A stretch of DNA of 64,000 bases from CAYNHZ01 sp964397445 (GCA_964397445.1 CAYNHZ010000002.1:124001-188000); one strand, 5' to 3'. Shown: positions 25,854 through 36,700, numbered from the stretch's first letter. A program made the numbers and translations. Notes: a model not told the origin generated them from the sequence alone.

Positions 25854-26927
25854 ATGGCTCAGAAAATCATTATAGGAATAACGCAGGGAGACACTAATGG
25901 AATTAGTTATGAAGTTATTATCAAGGCCTTAGCTGATGCACGAATGTTGGATATTTGTGTTCCGATTGTTTATGGCTCTTCGAGAGCTTTTGGATTTTAT
26001 AAAAAACAGATCCAAGATAGTGAGAGTATTAATACAAATATAATCAACACAGCAAAAGATTATCATCTTAAGAGAATCAATATAATTAATTGTGTTCCAG
26101 ATACTTTTCATATAGATCCTGGGCAGTCCACAAAAGATTCTGCCCATTCTGCCATTGTTGCCCTTGAAGCTGCAGTTAAAGATCTTAAAAGCGGAGATTT
26201 GGACGCTATTGTGACTGCACCTTTTAACAAAAAAGCTGTTTCAGCCGACTCATTTGCATTTCCTGGTCATACCGAATATTTGATAAACGAATTTGGTCTA
26301 AATGACGGCCTTATGTTTTTATGCTCAGATAAAATGAGAGTAGGGGTTGTTACAAACCATTTACCCATCTCTAAGGTGTCTCAGGCACTTTCTGTAGAGA
26401 AAATTCTCGGAAAAATCAGGTTGATGAATGACTCTTTAATCAAAGATTTTAATATTGTACGCCCAAAAATTGCGGTGCTCGGCCTAAATCCACACTCAGG
26501 TGACGGTGGACTATTGGGAGACGAAGAGAATACCATTATAAATCCGGCTATTGAGGCTGCTATCAGTGAGGGGATACTCGCTTTCGGGCCCTATTCACCA
26601 GATGGATTTTTCAGTACCCATCAACAATACGCTTTTGATGCTGTTTTGGCTATGTATCACGACCAAGGGCTTATCCCTTTCAAGGCGTTGGCATTCGATA
26701 GCGGTGTGAATTTTACTGCCGGTCTTCCAATTGTCAGAACCTCTCCCGATCACGGGACTGCATACGAACTTGCAGGAAAAAATATTGCCAATCCTATGCC
26801 TATGAAATCTGCTATATATACAGCAATAGATATTGTAAGAAACAGGCGGATGTTTTCGGAAATGAGATCTAATGTTCTGAAAGTTAAATTAGAAGATACT
26901 TCTTCTCAACTCAGAGGACCGGTATAA
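25854..26927 (+). CDS. pdxA: 4-hydroxythreonine-4-phosphate dehydrogenase
   Basis: The 357-residue protein begins IIIGITQGDTNGISYEVI, the Bacteroidetes form of the PdxA opening. It has TAPFNKKAVSADSFAFPGHTEYL (substrate and metal binding), LGLNPHSGDGGLLGDEE and AMYHDQGLIPFKALAFDSGVNFTAGLP with the metal-binding His. PdxA oxidises 4-phosphohydroxy-threonine in pyridoxal phosphate synthesis. A TTG at 25767 would add 29 residues and overlap recG; the ATG at 25854 fits the family. A weak -7 like TACCTTGC lies about 20 bases upstream. It is followed 9 bases later by rnhA. Confidence 0.95.
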   Translation: MAQKIIIGITQGDTNGISYEVIIKALADARMLDICVPIVYGSSRAFGFYKKQIQDSESINTNIINTAKDYHLKRINIINCVPDTFHIDPGQSTKDSAHSAIVALEAAVKDLKSGDLDAIVTAPFNKKAVSADSFAFPGHTEYLINEFGLNDGLMFLCSDKMRVGVVTNHLPISKVSQALSVEKILGKIRLMNDSLIKDFNIVRPKIAVLGLNPHSGDGGLLGDEENTIINPAIEAAISEGILAFGPYSPDGFFSTHQQYAFDAVLAMYHDQGLIPFKALAFDSGVNFTAGLPIVRTSPDHGTAYELAGKNIANPMPMKSAIYTAIDIVRNRRMFSEMRSNVLKVKLEDTSSQLRGPV

Positions 26928-26936
26928 ACTTTATAT

Positions 26937-27419
26937 ATGGGTGTAAAAATCGAGATCTATACTGATGGTGCTTCAAAAGGTAATCCGGGTCCGGGCGGCT
27001 ATGGTGTTATTCTCAAAAGCGGGCCTCATTATAAAGAGCTCTCCGGTGGTTTTACCTACACAACAAACAATAGGATGGAGTTGTTGGCAGTCATTGTGGG
27101 GTTGGAAGCCATAAAGAAAAGTGGGGGAGATGTCAGTGTTTACACCGATTCCCAATATGTAGTTAATGCTGTCAATAAAGGGTGGGTTTTTAATTGGGAG
27201 AAAAAGAGTTATAACAAAAAAGCTAATCCCGACCTATGGATTCGTTTTCTTAAAATATACAGAAATCACAATGTCTCCTTTTTCTGGATAAAGGGGCACG
27301 CAGGACACCCTGAAAATGAGAGGTGTGATCAACTTGCTGTCGAGGCTGCAGAAAAAGCTATTAAAGAGTGCGGTATTGCTGATCTCGCAACCAAGGATGA
27401 AACCCTCCTCTTCGAATAG
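26937..27419 (+). CDS. rnhA: Ribonuclease HI
   Basis: The 160-residue protein shows the RNase HI catalytic set: Asp10 in IYTDGASKGNPGPGGYG, Glu48 in NNRMELLAV, Asp71 in YTDSQYV, His124 in KGHAGHPENE and Asp131. It degrades RNA in RNA-DNA hybrids. The core ends near residue 141; the last 19 codons and stop run antisense over the 3' end of mqnC (27361-27419), so the tail is probably a by-product of this convergent overlap. It starts 9 bases after pdxA. Confidence 0.95.
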   Translation: MGVKIEIYTDGASKGNPGPGGYGVILKSGPHYKELSGGFTYTTNNRMELLAVIVGLEAIKKSGGDVSVYTDSQYVVNAVNKGWVFNWEKKSYNKKANPDLWIRFLKIYRNHNVSFFWIKGHAGHPENERCDQLAVEAAEKAIKECGIADLATKDETLLFE

Positions 27420-28473
27420 CCTCCTCCATACCATCCCTGTCAAGTTTATTCTTTCCCCCTGCAGAAGAGACAACATTCTCTTCGATCATTATTGACCCCA
27501 TATCGTCTGCACCTGAATGGAGTGCTATTTGAGCAGTAGGGATACCAACAGTAAGCCAAGAAGCTTGAATATGTTTGATGTTTAGTAAGATAATACGGCT
27601 TAAAGCGATGATCCTAATATATTCTGCCCCACCTGAATTTGTGTTTTCTACCCTCAATGTCCCCATATCTATCAACTTTTTCAACTTAGTCCCCTCCAAC
27701 TGCATAGGCCAAGCAATAAATGCCCTGAAACCAACACTATTGTTTGGCTTGTTGTTTTGAATATTCCTGATTGTAAACAGGTGTTCTATCCTCTCTTGTG
27801 CAGTTTCAATTGAACCATAAACCATTGTAGCAGTAGTGCTTATATTTAATTTATGGGCTTCTTTCATCACATCTATCCACTCTTTTGCAGAGGGCTTTGC
27901 AGGGGATATTATCTTCCTTACTCTATCTGAAAGGATCTCGGCGCCTGCTCCTGGGAGGGTGTCCAACCCAGATCGGATCAATCTATCCAAAGTCTCTTTA
28001 TAACTTAGTGAACTTAATCGAGATATATGGGCTATTTCAGGTGGTCCAAGTGCATTGAGTTTGATTGATGGGGCTATTTTCTTAATAGAGGAGAATAGCT
28101 CTTCGTAATAGGTTATGTCATATTTAGGGTGCAATCCTCCTTGAAGGAGTAATTGATTTCCACCTTTTTCAAGCAGCTCAGCAATCTTTGTTTTATAATC
28201 ATCTATCGTCAATGAATACCCCTTCTCTACCCTATGTGGGGGGCAATGGAAATTACAAAAAAGACATCTCGAGATGCAAATATTCGTATAATTTACATTT
28301 CTATCAATCTGCCAACTTACCCCTCTTCCTGGATTTATTTTATTACGGATCGTATTGGCCGCTTGCATTAAATCGGCGATTGGGGCATTGTAATAGAGAT
28401 ACATAGCCTCTTCCAACTCTATTTGCTGCAACAAAGTTGTTTTTTTTAATATTTCGGCAGCTCTTTTTTCCAT
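27361..28473 (-). CDS. mqnC: Cyclic dehypoxanthinyl futalosine synthase (MqnC)
   Basis: This 370-residue radical-SAM protein has the cluster motif CISRCLFC after NVNYTNI, then LLLQGGLHP, GLDTLPGAGAEIL, TTATMVYGSIETAQERIEHL and the MqnC-specific C-terminal GADDMGSIMIEENVVSSAG. MqnE and CofH relatives differ at this last motif, which supports MqnC. It makes the cyclic intermediate of the futalosine route to menaquinone. Other mqn genes are not in this window. A -7 box lies 14 bases upstream. Its 3' end overlaps rnhA by 59 bases on the opposite strand. Confidence 0.9.
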   Translation of the reverse strand: MEKRAAEILKKTTLLQQIELEEAMYLYYNAPIADLMQAANTIRNKINPGRGVSWQIDRNVNYTNICISRCLFCNFHCPPHRVEKGYSLTIDDYKTKIAELLEKGGNQLLLQGGLHPKYDITYYEELFSSIKKIAPSIKLNALGPPEIAHISRLSSLSYKETLDRLIRSGLDTLPGAGAEILSDRVRKIISPAKPSAKEWIDVMKEAHKLNISTTATMVYGSIETAQERIEHLFTIRNIQNNKPNNSVGFRAFIAWPMQLEGTKLKKLIDMGTLRVENTNSGGAEYIRIIALSRIILLNIKHIQASWLTVGIPTAQIALHSGADDMGSIMIEENVVSSAGGKNKLDRDGMEEAIRRGGFHPWLRDQQYRTL

Positions 28474-28486
28474 TTTTAAAATTGGA

Positions 28487-28494
28487 CAAATTTA
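28487..28494 (-). promoter_or_regulatory. -7 element of mqnC
   Basis: TAAATTTG on the minus strand fits TAnnTTTG and ends 14 bases before the mqnC ATG. Confidence 0.45.
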
Positions 28495-28534
28495 TCTAAA
28501 TTTAATTTAATATTTTTTATAAGCTACTATTTTA

Positions 28535-28558
28535 AGTGAATTTTTCACTACCTTAGTG
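28535..28558 (+). promoter_or_regulatory. Overlapping small palindromes upstream of gpsA
   Basis: AGTGAA-TTT-TTCACT (28535-28549) and CACTA-CCT-TAGTG (28546-28558) share their middle arm. A degenerate -7 box TACCTTAG (28549-28556) lies inside. This may be an operator and promoter for gpsA-pgi; the match is weak. Confidence 0.35.
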
Positions 28559-28587
28559 CTTTATCAATACTTTTAAAGAAAATTTTA

Positions 28588-29601
28588 ATGGATAAAATAT
28601 TAAATAATTCAGATCCTACAGTGGCGGTGATTGGGGGAGGTACTTGGGCTACAGCCATTGTCAAACTCCTCATTAATAATAAGAAAAAAGTGTTTTGGTA
28701 TATGAGAAACACAGATGCGATAAGTTATATAAAGACTCATCATCACCACCTTACATACCTCACCGCCGTATATCTCGATGCGAGTGTCTTTAGGATCAGT
28801 GATGATATTAACGAGGTTGTTTCTCAGTCGGATATATTGATTTTTGCCGTCCCGTCTGCCTATTTTATAGCAGAGGAGTCTAAAATCAAATGCGGATATG
28901 AAAATAAAATGATCATTTCAGCCATTAAGGGGTTTGTTTCAAAAGAAAATCTTACGATAGCGGAATATTTCAATCAAATATACAATATCCCTTTTAGTAA
29001 AATAGCGATTATCAGTGGCCCTTGTCACGCAGAAGAGGTCTCAATGGAGCGTCTGTCGTATATTACCATCTCCTCAAAGCATATCGAGATGTCAAATTAT
29101 TTATGCAAATTGTTTAAAAATGAATATGTAAACACTATTGCAGGGACAGATATATATGGAGTGGAGTATTCTGCTGCCCTTAAAAATGTCTATGCAGTGG
29201 CTGCAGGTATATGCCACGGTCTTGGATATGGTGACAATTTTATGGCAGTACTGATTACAAGTGCCTATAACGAACTTATTGAGTTTTTGACAGCTACACA
29301 TCCTGATCCAAATAGGGTTACTTCCCGTTCGGCATATATGGGGGATCTGCTCGTGACTTGTTACTCCCAATTTAGTAGAAATAGAACTTTCGGAGGGATG
29401 CTCGGAAAGGGGTATTCTGTTTCAGCGGCTCAGATTGAGATGAAGCAGGTTGCAGAGGGGTATTTTGCTGCAAAAGCTATCTATGCGATCAATAAAAAGT
29501 ATCAAATAAATATGCCTATCGCAAGTGCAGTGTATTCTATTTTATATGAGGGAAAACATCCCTACTATGTTATCAGACAGTTATGTGATGTTTTATTATA
29601 A
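28588..29601 (+). CDS. gpsA: Glycerol-3-phosphate dehydrogenase [NAD(P)+]
   Basis: The 337-residue protein starts with the dinucleotide-binding loop VAVIGGGTWATAIVKLL. IISAIKGF and ISGPCHAEEV come next, and then the catalytic region VEYSAALKNVYAVAAGICHGLGYGDN, in which the Lys of ALKN is the catalytic residue. RNRTFGGMLGKG follows the family pattern. GpsA reduces dihydroxyacetone phosphate to sn-glycerol-3-phosphate for phospholipid synthesis. Pgi follows 12 bases later, so the two sugar-phosphate genes are cotranscribed. Confidence 0.94.
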   Translation: MDKILNNSDPTVAVIGGGTWATAIVKLLINNKKKVFWYMRNTDAISYIKTHHHHLTYLTAVYLDASVFRISDDINEVVSQSDILIFAVPSAYFIAEESKIKCGYENKMIISAIKGFVSKENLTIAEYFNQIYNIPFSKIAIISGPCHAEEVSMERLSYITISSKHIEMSNYLCKLFKNEYVNTIAGTDIYGVEYSAALKNVYAVAAGICHGLGYGDNFMAVLITSAYNELIEFLTATHPDPNRVTSRSAYMGDLLVTCYSQFSRNRTFGGMLGKGYSVSAAQIEMKQVAEGYFAAKAIYAINKKYQINMPIASAVYSILYEGKHPYYVIRQLCDVLL

Positions 29602-29613
29602 TAATATCATTTT

Positions 29614-30912
29614 ATGATTAAGGTTGATTTTAATTGCAGTAATAGGTATATCGATGAGGGCTTATCTGCTTTCGATATTCTTGAAAAGAGAAATGGAAAA
29701 GGGAACGATTTCCTTGGGTGGATGGATTTACCAAACGATACGCCACCTTCATTATTTGCTGATTGTGAAGCTGTTGCTTCGCTTTGGCGCAAAATCGGTG
29801 TAGATGTGGTTGTTATTATCGGGATCGGAGGCTCATATTTAGGGGCGCGGGCTGCCATTGACGCCCTCTCTCACTCTTTTATCCCAAAAGAGGGTGTTCC
29901 TAAAATTGTTTTTGCAGGGAATAATCTCTCCGAAGAGTATCATTCCGAGTTGATGGAATTTATTGCAGACAAATCGGTTGCGACGATAGTTATCTCTAAG
30001 TCGGGTACAACCACCGAACCTGCTGTTGCTTTTAGGGTTATTAAAGCCCTTATTGAGGAGAAATATGGAAAACAGGGCTCAAAACTGAGGATCATAGCTG
30101 TTACTGATAGCTCGAAAGGTGCCCTAAGAACACTTGCAAATTCTGAAGGTTATAAAACTTTCGTAATTGATGACAATATTGGAGGGCGTTTTTCTGTTTT
30201 GTCACCTGTTGGTCTCCTCCCGATAGCTATTGCCGGATATGATATAAGAAAAATGGTTGAGGGGGCATTAAGGATGTCAGAAATTTGTTCAGTTCGCTCT
30301 TGGGAAAATCCTGCAATTCAATATGCAGCAGCAAGAAATAGTTTGTATAAAGAGGGTAAAAAAATAGAAATTCTTGTCAGTTATAACCCCAAACTTCAAT
30401 ACATTGGAGAGTGGTGGAAACAATTATTCGGAGAGTCTGAGGGGAAAGAGGGGCTTGGTATTTTCCCGGCTTCTGTAAATTTTACAACAGATCTTCACTC
30501 AATGGGGCAATATATTCAAGATGGTGAAAGGATCCTTTTTGAGACAGTACTTTCAGTTGCAAATTCAAACAGATCACTCTCTATTATAAATGATCCAGAT
30601 AATTTAGATGGCCTTAATTTCCTAAGCGGCAAACATTTTGAGGAGTGTAATAATATGGCGGAGTTGGGGACAAAACTTTCTCATATTGATGGAGGTGTAC
30701 CAAATCTCAGAATAGAAATTGAGCGTATAGACGAATTTAATTTAGGTGAATTGTTTTTCTTCTTTGAAATATCTTGTGCTATCTCAGCCTACATACTCGG
30801 TGTAAATCCTTTTGACCAGCCTGGGGTGGAAGGATATAAGAAAAATATGTTTGCCCTTCTTGGAAAACCGGGATATAAAGAGATTGCAGATCAGCTATTT
30901 AAAAGGCTTTAG
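29614..30912 (+). CDS. pgi: Glucose-6-phosphate isomerase
   Basis: The 432-residue protein has the phosphosugar-isomerase pattern: GIGGSYLGARAAIDAL, VISKSGTTTEPAVAFRVI, DDNIGGRFSVLSPVGLLPIAIAG (PGI signature) and ESEGKEGLGIFPASVNFTTDLHSMGQ. It interconverts glucose-6-phosphate and fructose-6-phosphate. The length and sequence type match the short Bacteroidetes/Firmicutes form, about 430-450 residues, rather than the 550-residue E. coli type. It lies 12 bases downstream of gpsA and 8 bases upstream of addB, so a transcript could run on into the repair genes. Confidence 0.95.
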   Translation: MIKVDFNCSNRYIDEGLSAFDILEKRNGKGNDFLGWMDLPNDTPPSLFADCEAVASLWRKIGVDVVVIIGIGGSYLGARAAIDALSHSFIPKEGVPKIVFAGNNLSEEYHSELMEFIADKSVATIVISKSGTTTEPAVAFRVIKALIEEKYGKQGSKLRIIAVTDSSKGALRTLANSEGYKTFVIDDNIGGRFSVLSPVGLLPIAIAGYDIRKMVEGALRMSEICSVRSWENPAIQYAAARNSLYKEGKKIEILVSYNPKLQYIGEWWKQLFGESEGKEGLGIFPASVNFTTDLHSMGQYIQDGERILFETVLSVANSNRSLSIINDPDNLDGLNFLSGKHFEECNNMAELGTKLSHIDGGVPNLRIEIERIDEFNLGELFFFFEISCAISAYILGVNPFDQPGVEGYKKNMFALLGKPGYKEIADQLFKRL

Positions 30913-30920
30913 TTGTCGCT

Positions 30921-33713
30921 ATGAGAAAAGAATTTCTAAAGGAGATAGCAGAGATTTTTATAAATAAATATGGTGATGATATATCCCATTTCTGCTTTGT
31001 CTTTCCAAATAGAAGATCTTCTCTCTTTTTTAGTAAATATCTCGGACACTCATCTAAACATCCAATTTTCTCCCCGGCACTTGTCACTATCAACGACCTA
31101 CTAACCGATATTTCAGGCCTTGAGAATACAGATAGGATAACTCTGATGTATTATCTATACCGTTCTTATTCTAAGTATATTACAAATTATAAAGAGGGAT
31201 TTGACGAATTTATTTTTTGGGGCGATATGCTTCTAAACGATTTTGACGATGTGGATAAATACCTTGCAGATCCGAGTAAGGTGTTCTTAAATATTAAAGA
31301 GCTCTCGGAGATTAAGGATAATTATAGCTATTTATCGGATAATCAACGTGATGCTTTAACGCAGTTTTGGGGCAATTTTATCCCTTTCAAAGAGAATGAA
31401 AAGGAACAATCGTTTCTAAGTATCTGGAACTATCTATTCGATATTTATAAAGATTTTAATAAATCATTGCTTGCCGAGGGGAGAGGATACGAGGGGATGA
31501 TCTATAGAAATGTTGCCCAAAAGGAGAATTATCCAACCCTCGACAAATATGAGAAGATTGTTTTTGTAGGTCTTAATGCTCTGAATAAATGTGAGAAAAA
31601 ATTTTTAGATACCCTTCGAAACGATGGAAGGGGGGATTTCTATTGGGACTATTTCGGAAGTATTATAAAAGATCCTCGAAATAAATCCTCTCTATTTATG
31701 AATGACAATTTTTCCCGATATCCCTCTATTCACCCCTTTCCGACAGATGGGGGAGGAGTTGATATGGGGCAGGAGATAGAGGTTATCGGTGTTCCATCTG
31801 CGGTTGGACAAACAAAGTTGGTTACTAAGATATTGGAGCAACTTATCGATTCGCCTGATGAGAATAAATTGTTTTCAACCGCCATAGTACTCCCTGATGA
31901 ACAATTGCTAATTCCACTTCTTAATTCTATTCCCGAAAAGATAGACAAGATAAATGTTACGATGGGTTTTAAACTATCCAATAGCAATACCGCAACATTT
32001 GTCTCTTTCGTCTCTTCTTTACAGCAGAAGATCAAAGTATCTAATCAACAGAGTCTCTTTTACCATAAAAGTGTTTTAGATCTCCTCTCCCACCCATTTT
32101 GCAAGGGGATCAACAGTGATCTTATCTTAAAGATTAGGAATGATATATTAAAAAACAATATGGTGTATGTCCATCCTAATCTCTTTAAGGGGGACGATCT
32201 CCTTGAGAAGATCTTCATCCCTGTCTCAACCATTTATATGGCTAAAAGTGAGATGATAGAGGCAGTTTCTTCGTATCAATTGGATATTCTTTCTCTATTA
32301 CAAAGTTCCGTAAGTGCCATTGAGAGGGAGTTTATATATCATTATTGCCTATCTATCAATAAGATAGTGAATCTTAAAATCGAGATGGAGTTGGGGACGT
32401 ATTTCAGATTATTGGATCGTATGGCTGCATCAATCTCTATCCCTTTCAGTGGTGAACCCCTTTCGGGCCTTCAAGTTATGGGTCCCTTAGAGACGCGTGC
32501 ATTGGATTTTGAGAATCTGATAATACTTTCGGTCAATGAGGGGGTTTTCCCCTCCAAAAGTGTAAGCACTTCATTTATACCCTATAATATTAGAAAAGGA
32601 TTTGATCTTCCGACTTATGAGTTTCAAGACTCAATATCTGCATACCATTTTTACAGAAGTATTTACAGAGCAAAGAAGATATTTTTGATTTACGATTCAA
32701 GGGGGGATTCCGGTATAAAAAGCAGTGAGGAGAGTCGATATATCAAACAGTTGAAATATCATCATCATCTCCCTATAAGAGAGTCATCTGTGATGTTTAA
32801 GGCTGGCCCTTCCCGTATAGGGAAATCGATTTCCGTGGAGAAAACTCCCCTTATGTTGTCAAATCTTGAAAATACAATCTTCTCATATTCATCCATTAAC
32901 ACATATTTAAATTGCCCTTTGGCGTTTTATTATAGATATGTTGAGGGGATGAGAGAGGCAGATTCTGTTGCAGAGGAGGTTAAGTCAGATACATTCGGTC
33001 TCCTTTTACATAGATTAATGGAAAATATTTACTCCCCATATCTCAATTCGGAGGTTGACAAGGCGGAAATAAAAAAGATTATCAAAAATATTGATTTGAT
33101 GAGGGATAATATTCTCTCTTCATTTAAATCCACATTGGGTGTAGATAAGATCTTAGGTAAAAATAAAATCATTCAAGTGATTCTTGAAAAATATGCGACA
33201 AAAATCCTTAAATGTGATGAAGAGTTTGCTCCGTTTAGGTATTTATACTCTGAAAAAAAAATCTTTACTACACTGCCGATTTGTGATGGGAAGAGAAAGA
33301 TAACTCTGTTATGTGTGGTAGATAGAATCGATATAGTTGAGGGGAAAATTAGAATAATAGATTATAAAACAGGCTCTGTAACTATGCAATACAGCCTTAT
33401 CCAAGATCTATTTGATGTTAACAGATCCAACAGAGCTTTTACCGCTTTTCAAATGATTTTCTATCTTTTTGTTCTCTCCCATTCTCAGTTTATCAAAGGA
33501 GGCGCTGATGTCAATTTGGTGGTTTATCCATTGAAAACTATTTTTAGGGATAACCTCTCATCTTTCACTGTTTCCCAAATGGAACTCAACTCTTTTGAGA
33601 CTGAGCTTACTACAAAGATAGAGGAGATTTTCAATCCCGATATTGATTTTAAAGGGACAAATAATCCGATGATTTGTTCAAACTGCCCATTTATAATTAT
33701 TTGCAATAAATAA
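30921..33713 (+). CDS. addB: AddB-like PD-(D/E)XK nuclease/helicase subunit
   Basis: The 930-residue protein opens with FVFPNRRSSLFFSKYLG, the AddB-type inactive helicase start. It ends in a PD-(D/E)XK nuclease domain with IRIIDYKTGS. A cysteine before the nuclease (YLNCPLAFYYRY) and three at the extreme end (ICSNCPFIIIC) reproduce the four ligands of the AddB iron-sulfur cluster. With AddA it forms the double-strand-break resection complex. The AddA gene follows 15 bases later. The helicase motifs are poorly conserved, as expected for AddB. Confidence 0.85.
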   Translation: MRKEFLKEIAEIFINKYGDDISHFCFVFPNRRSSLFFSKYLGHSSKHPIFSPALVTINDLLTDISGLENTDRITLMYYLYRSYSKYITNYKEGFDEFIFWGDMLLNDFDDVDKYLADPSKVFLNIKELSEIKDNYSYLSDNQRDALTQFWGNFIPFKENEKEQSFLSIWNYLFDIYKDFNKSLLAEGRGYEGMIYRNVAQKENYPTLDKYEKIVFVGLNALNKCEKKFLDTLRNDGRGDFYWDYFGSIIKDPRNKSSLFMNDNFSRYPSIHPFPTDGGGVDMGQEIEVIGVPSAVGQTKLVTKILEQLIDSPDENKLFSTAIVLPDEQLLIPLLNSIPEKIDKINVTMGFKLSNSNTATFVSFVSSLQQKIKVSNQQSLFYHKSVLDLLSHPFCKGINSDLILKIRNDILKNNMVYVHPNLFKGDDLLEKIFIPVSTIYMAKSEMIEAVSSYQLDILSLLQSSVSAIEREFIYHYCLSINKIVNLKIEMELGTYFRLLDRMAASISIPFSGEPLSGLQVMGPLETRALDFENLIILSVNEGVFPSKSVSTSFIPYNIRKGFDLPTYEFQDSISAYHFYRSIYRAKKIFLIYDSRGDSGIKSSEESRYIKQLKYHHHLPIRESSVMFKAGPSRIGKSISVEKTPLMLSNLENTIFSYSSINTYLNCPLAFYYRYVEGMREADSVAEEVKSDTFGLLLHRLMENIYSPYLNSEVDKAEIKKIIKNIDLMRDNILSSFKSTLGVDKILGKNKIIQVILEKYATKILKCDEEFAPFRYLYSEKKIFTTLPICDGKRKITLLCVVDRIDIVEGKIRIIDYKTGSVTMQYSLIQDLFDVNRSNRAFTAFQMIFYLFVLSHSQFIKGGADVNLVVYPLKTIFRDNLSSFTVSQMELNSFETELTTKIEEIFNPDIDFKGTNNPMICSNCPFIIICNK

Positions 33714-33728
33714 GAGAACTTTCCGACA

Positions 33729-36700
33729 ATGTTAAACATTTATAAAGCATCAGCAGGTTCCGGGAAAACCCATAAACTTATAGGAGAGTATCTTAAACTT
33801 CTCTTTTCTACCTACAATTCTACTAAATTTGGGTACAAAACAATATTAGCTGTCACTTTTACAAATAAAGCGACAGGTGAGATGAAGCAAAGGATTTTGG
33901 AGGAGTTATATACCCTTTCCCAAGAGGGCTCGAAGTCACACTATCTAAAAGACCTTGATGGATTGGTTCCTTCAGTGTCTATTCAAAAGGTGGCAGGCTC
34001 CCTTCTGATAGATATCTTAAACGACTATTCGATGTTTAATGTTAGCACAATTGATCGTTTCTTTCAACAGACTCTTCGCTCTTTCGCTAGGGAGGTTGGT
34101 CAATATACCTCATATAATGTCGAGTTAGATCAGGAGAGTGTTCTTATAGAGGCTATTGATGCATTGATGAACTCCCTTGAAGAGGATGGAGAAGCTCTCG
34201 AGTGGCTTGTTAAATTATCAGTAGATTCAATAGAATCTGGGGGTGGCTGGAATGTTCGTCCAAATCTTAAAAAACTTGCAGATGAATTGTTTTCAGAGAA
34301 TTTTAAAATAAAAGAGAGAGGTGTGAAAGCTCAATTCTCCGATAGAAATTTTCTTATTCAATATCGACAGAAGCTCTCAGAAATTGTTAAAATATTTGAG
34401 AATCTCTCTGTTCAGTTGGGGAGAAGAGGAATTATTATGATTAATAAATATAATTTACAACTCTCCGATTTCTATGGTGGTAGCCGTTCCCCTTTTATAA
34501 AGCTATCAAAAATGGCAGGTGGCGATTTCTCCACTCCATCTCAATCATTTTTTAATCTTGAAGGGAATATCGATAAATGGGTTGCCAAAAAAGCAGATGA
34601 ACAGGTGAAAGAAAAGATTGAGGGCCTCTACTCTGACGGACTCAATGAGTTGATAAGTGATATAGTAAGGCTATATAGTGATACCACATCCTACCATAGT
34701 GCGAAGGTGATATTAGAAAACTTATACATTCTCGGAATTTTATATGATATTCAATTTTACATAAATGATTACTGTAAAAGGAAAAATATAGTATTACTTA
34801 GCGAGAGCACCCAATTTTTAAATAAAATCATTGATGGGAGTGACAACCCATTTATTTACGAAAGGATAGGGGGGCGTATCGACCACTATATGTTGGATGA
34901 ATTTCAGGACACTTCTCTCTTACAATGGCTCAATTTCAAGCCCCTTGTTAAAGATAGTTTGGATTCAGGCAATGAAAATCTTATCGTTGGTGATGTCAAA
35001 CAAAGTATATACAGATGGAGAGGTTCGGATTGGAATTTGTTGAACAATGAGATTTTTAGAGATTTTGACCCCTCTCAGATTGATAGCGATACCCTCCTCT
35101 ACAATAGAAGAAGTTCAAAGAGTATAGTGGAGTTTAATAACACTTTTTTCTCCCAAGTAGGAAAGGTAATGGAGAATATTTATTTAAATGAATCTGGGAG
35201 GACAGATACCCTTATTTCAGATATTTATTCCTCTGTTCATCAAATAATTCCCGAAGAAAAAATGGGATTTGAGGGGCATGTGAAGGTTGAATTCGTAAAG
35301 TCAGAGGATGATGATGAGGGGTGGAAGGATGTTTCCAAAAGGAAAATGTTAGATGCGATAAAGACCTTAAAATCAAATGGGTATAAGGGTGGCGATATTG
35401 CTGTGTTAGTTAGATTAAATAGGGAGGGGCAAGAGGTTGCCTCCACTTTAATAGAGGGGGGATATAATGTGATTTCTGAAGATTCCCTCTATATATCCTC
35501 TTCAAAATGTGTTGAAAGGGTCGTTTCTGCCCTTAAATACTCACAAGACGATCAAAATAAAATTAACGCATATCTTTTTAAAGATCAAATCATCGATTTC
35601 AATGGAAAATCGTTGTTTGATTTTTGTGATGAATTTTTAAGAGTCATTGTAACAGATACTTATGGAGAAGAACCATTTATCAATGCATTTATGGATTGTG
35701 TCTTGGAATACACATCTTTAAATGGTTCGGATATTCCCGGTTTTATAAGTTGGTGGGATCAATCTGGAAGGAAAAAGACAATATCTCTTCCTGATGGCGA
35801 AGATGCTATTCGTATTATTACGATTCACAAGTCAAAAGGTCTTGGTTTTAACGTAGTTATAATGCCATTCTTTAAAGAGACAATTGGGTTTGGAAGTCGA
35901 AATATTATCTGGTGCAATCCCTCTGTACCCCCATTTAATGAGCTCTCACTTGTCCCTATAAAACTTCTTAAATCTGTTAAGAATACAATTTTTGCAGATG
36001 ACTATTTTGATGAGTTATTGTACTCATACGTTGATGCTATCAACACCTCTTATGTCGCATTTACAAGGGCTAAGAGGGAGCTTTTCATTTTTTCGGAATT
36101 CCCTAAGAGAAATAAAGATGGAGAGTACAATCTAAAGAATATTAGCGATTTGCTCTATAATTGTTTTTCACATAAAATCGATGAAGAGGGGGTTGTGGAA
36201 TTTGGTAATTGGGCTGTCATAGATTCAGGAAATATAGAGACAAAGGGGAATAAGTTATATACAAATATTCCATATCTCCCTATCCCTATAGCTGATCGGC
36301 TTCGTTTGAGGTTGAATGGGTATGATTTCTTCGAGGAGGAGAGTATGAGGGTTAAGGGAATATTGATGCACAATATTTTCTCTTGTGTTACTCATAGTTC
36401 CGATCTGCGCCGAGTTGTTAATGATTTTATAGGAAAAGGGATTGTGAAATCGGCAGATAGTGATGAGATATACAATACGATAGCAGGGATGATTGCATCG
36501 GTAGAGGATAAACATTGGTTTGATGGTACCTATCAAATATTTAACGAGAGGGTAATTCTTACCCCAACCGGCTTTGAGTATCGTCCGGATAGAGTTATGA
36601 TTAAAGGAGATGAGGTGGTGATATTGGACTATAAATTTGGGAAGAACAATAGCTCTGCGTACCTCTCGCAAGTATCAAATTATGTCTCCATAATCAAAAG

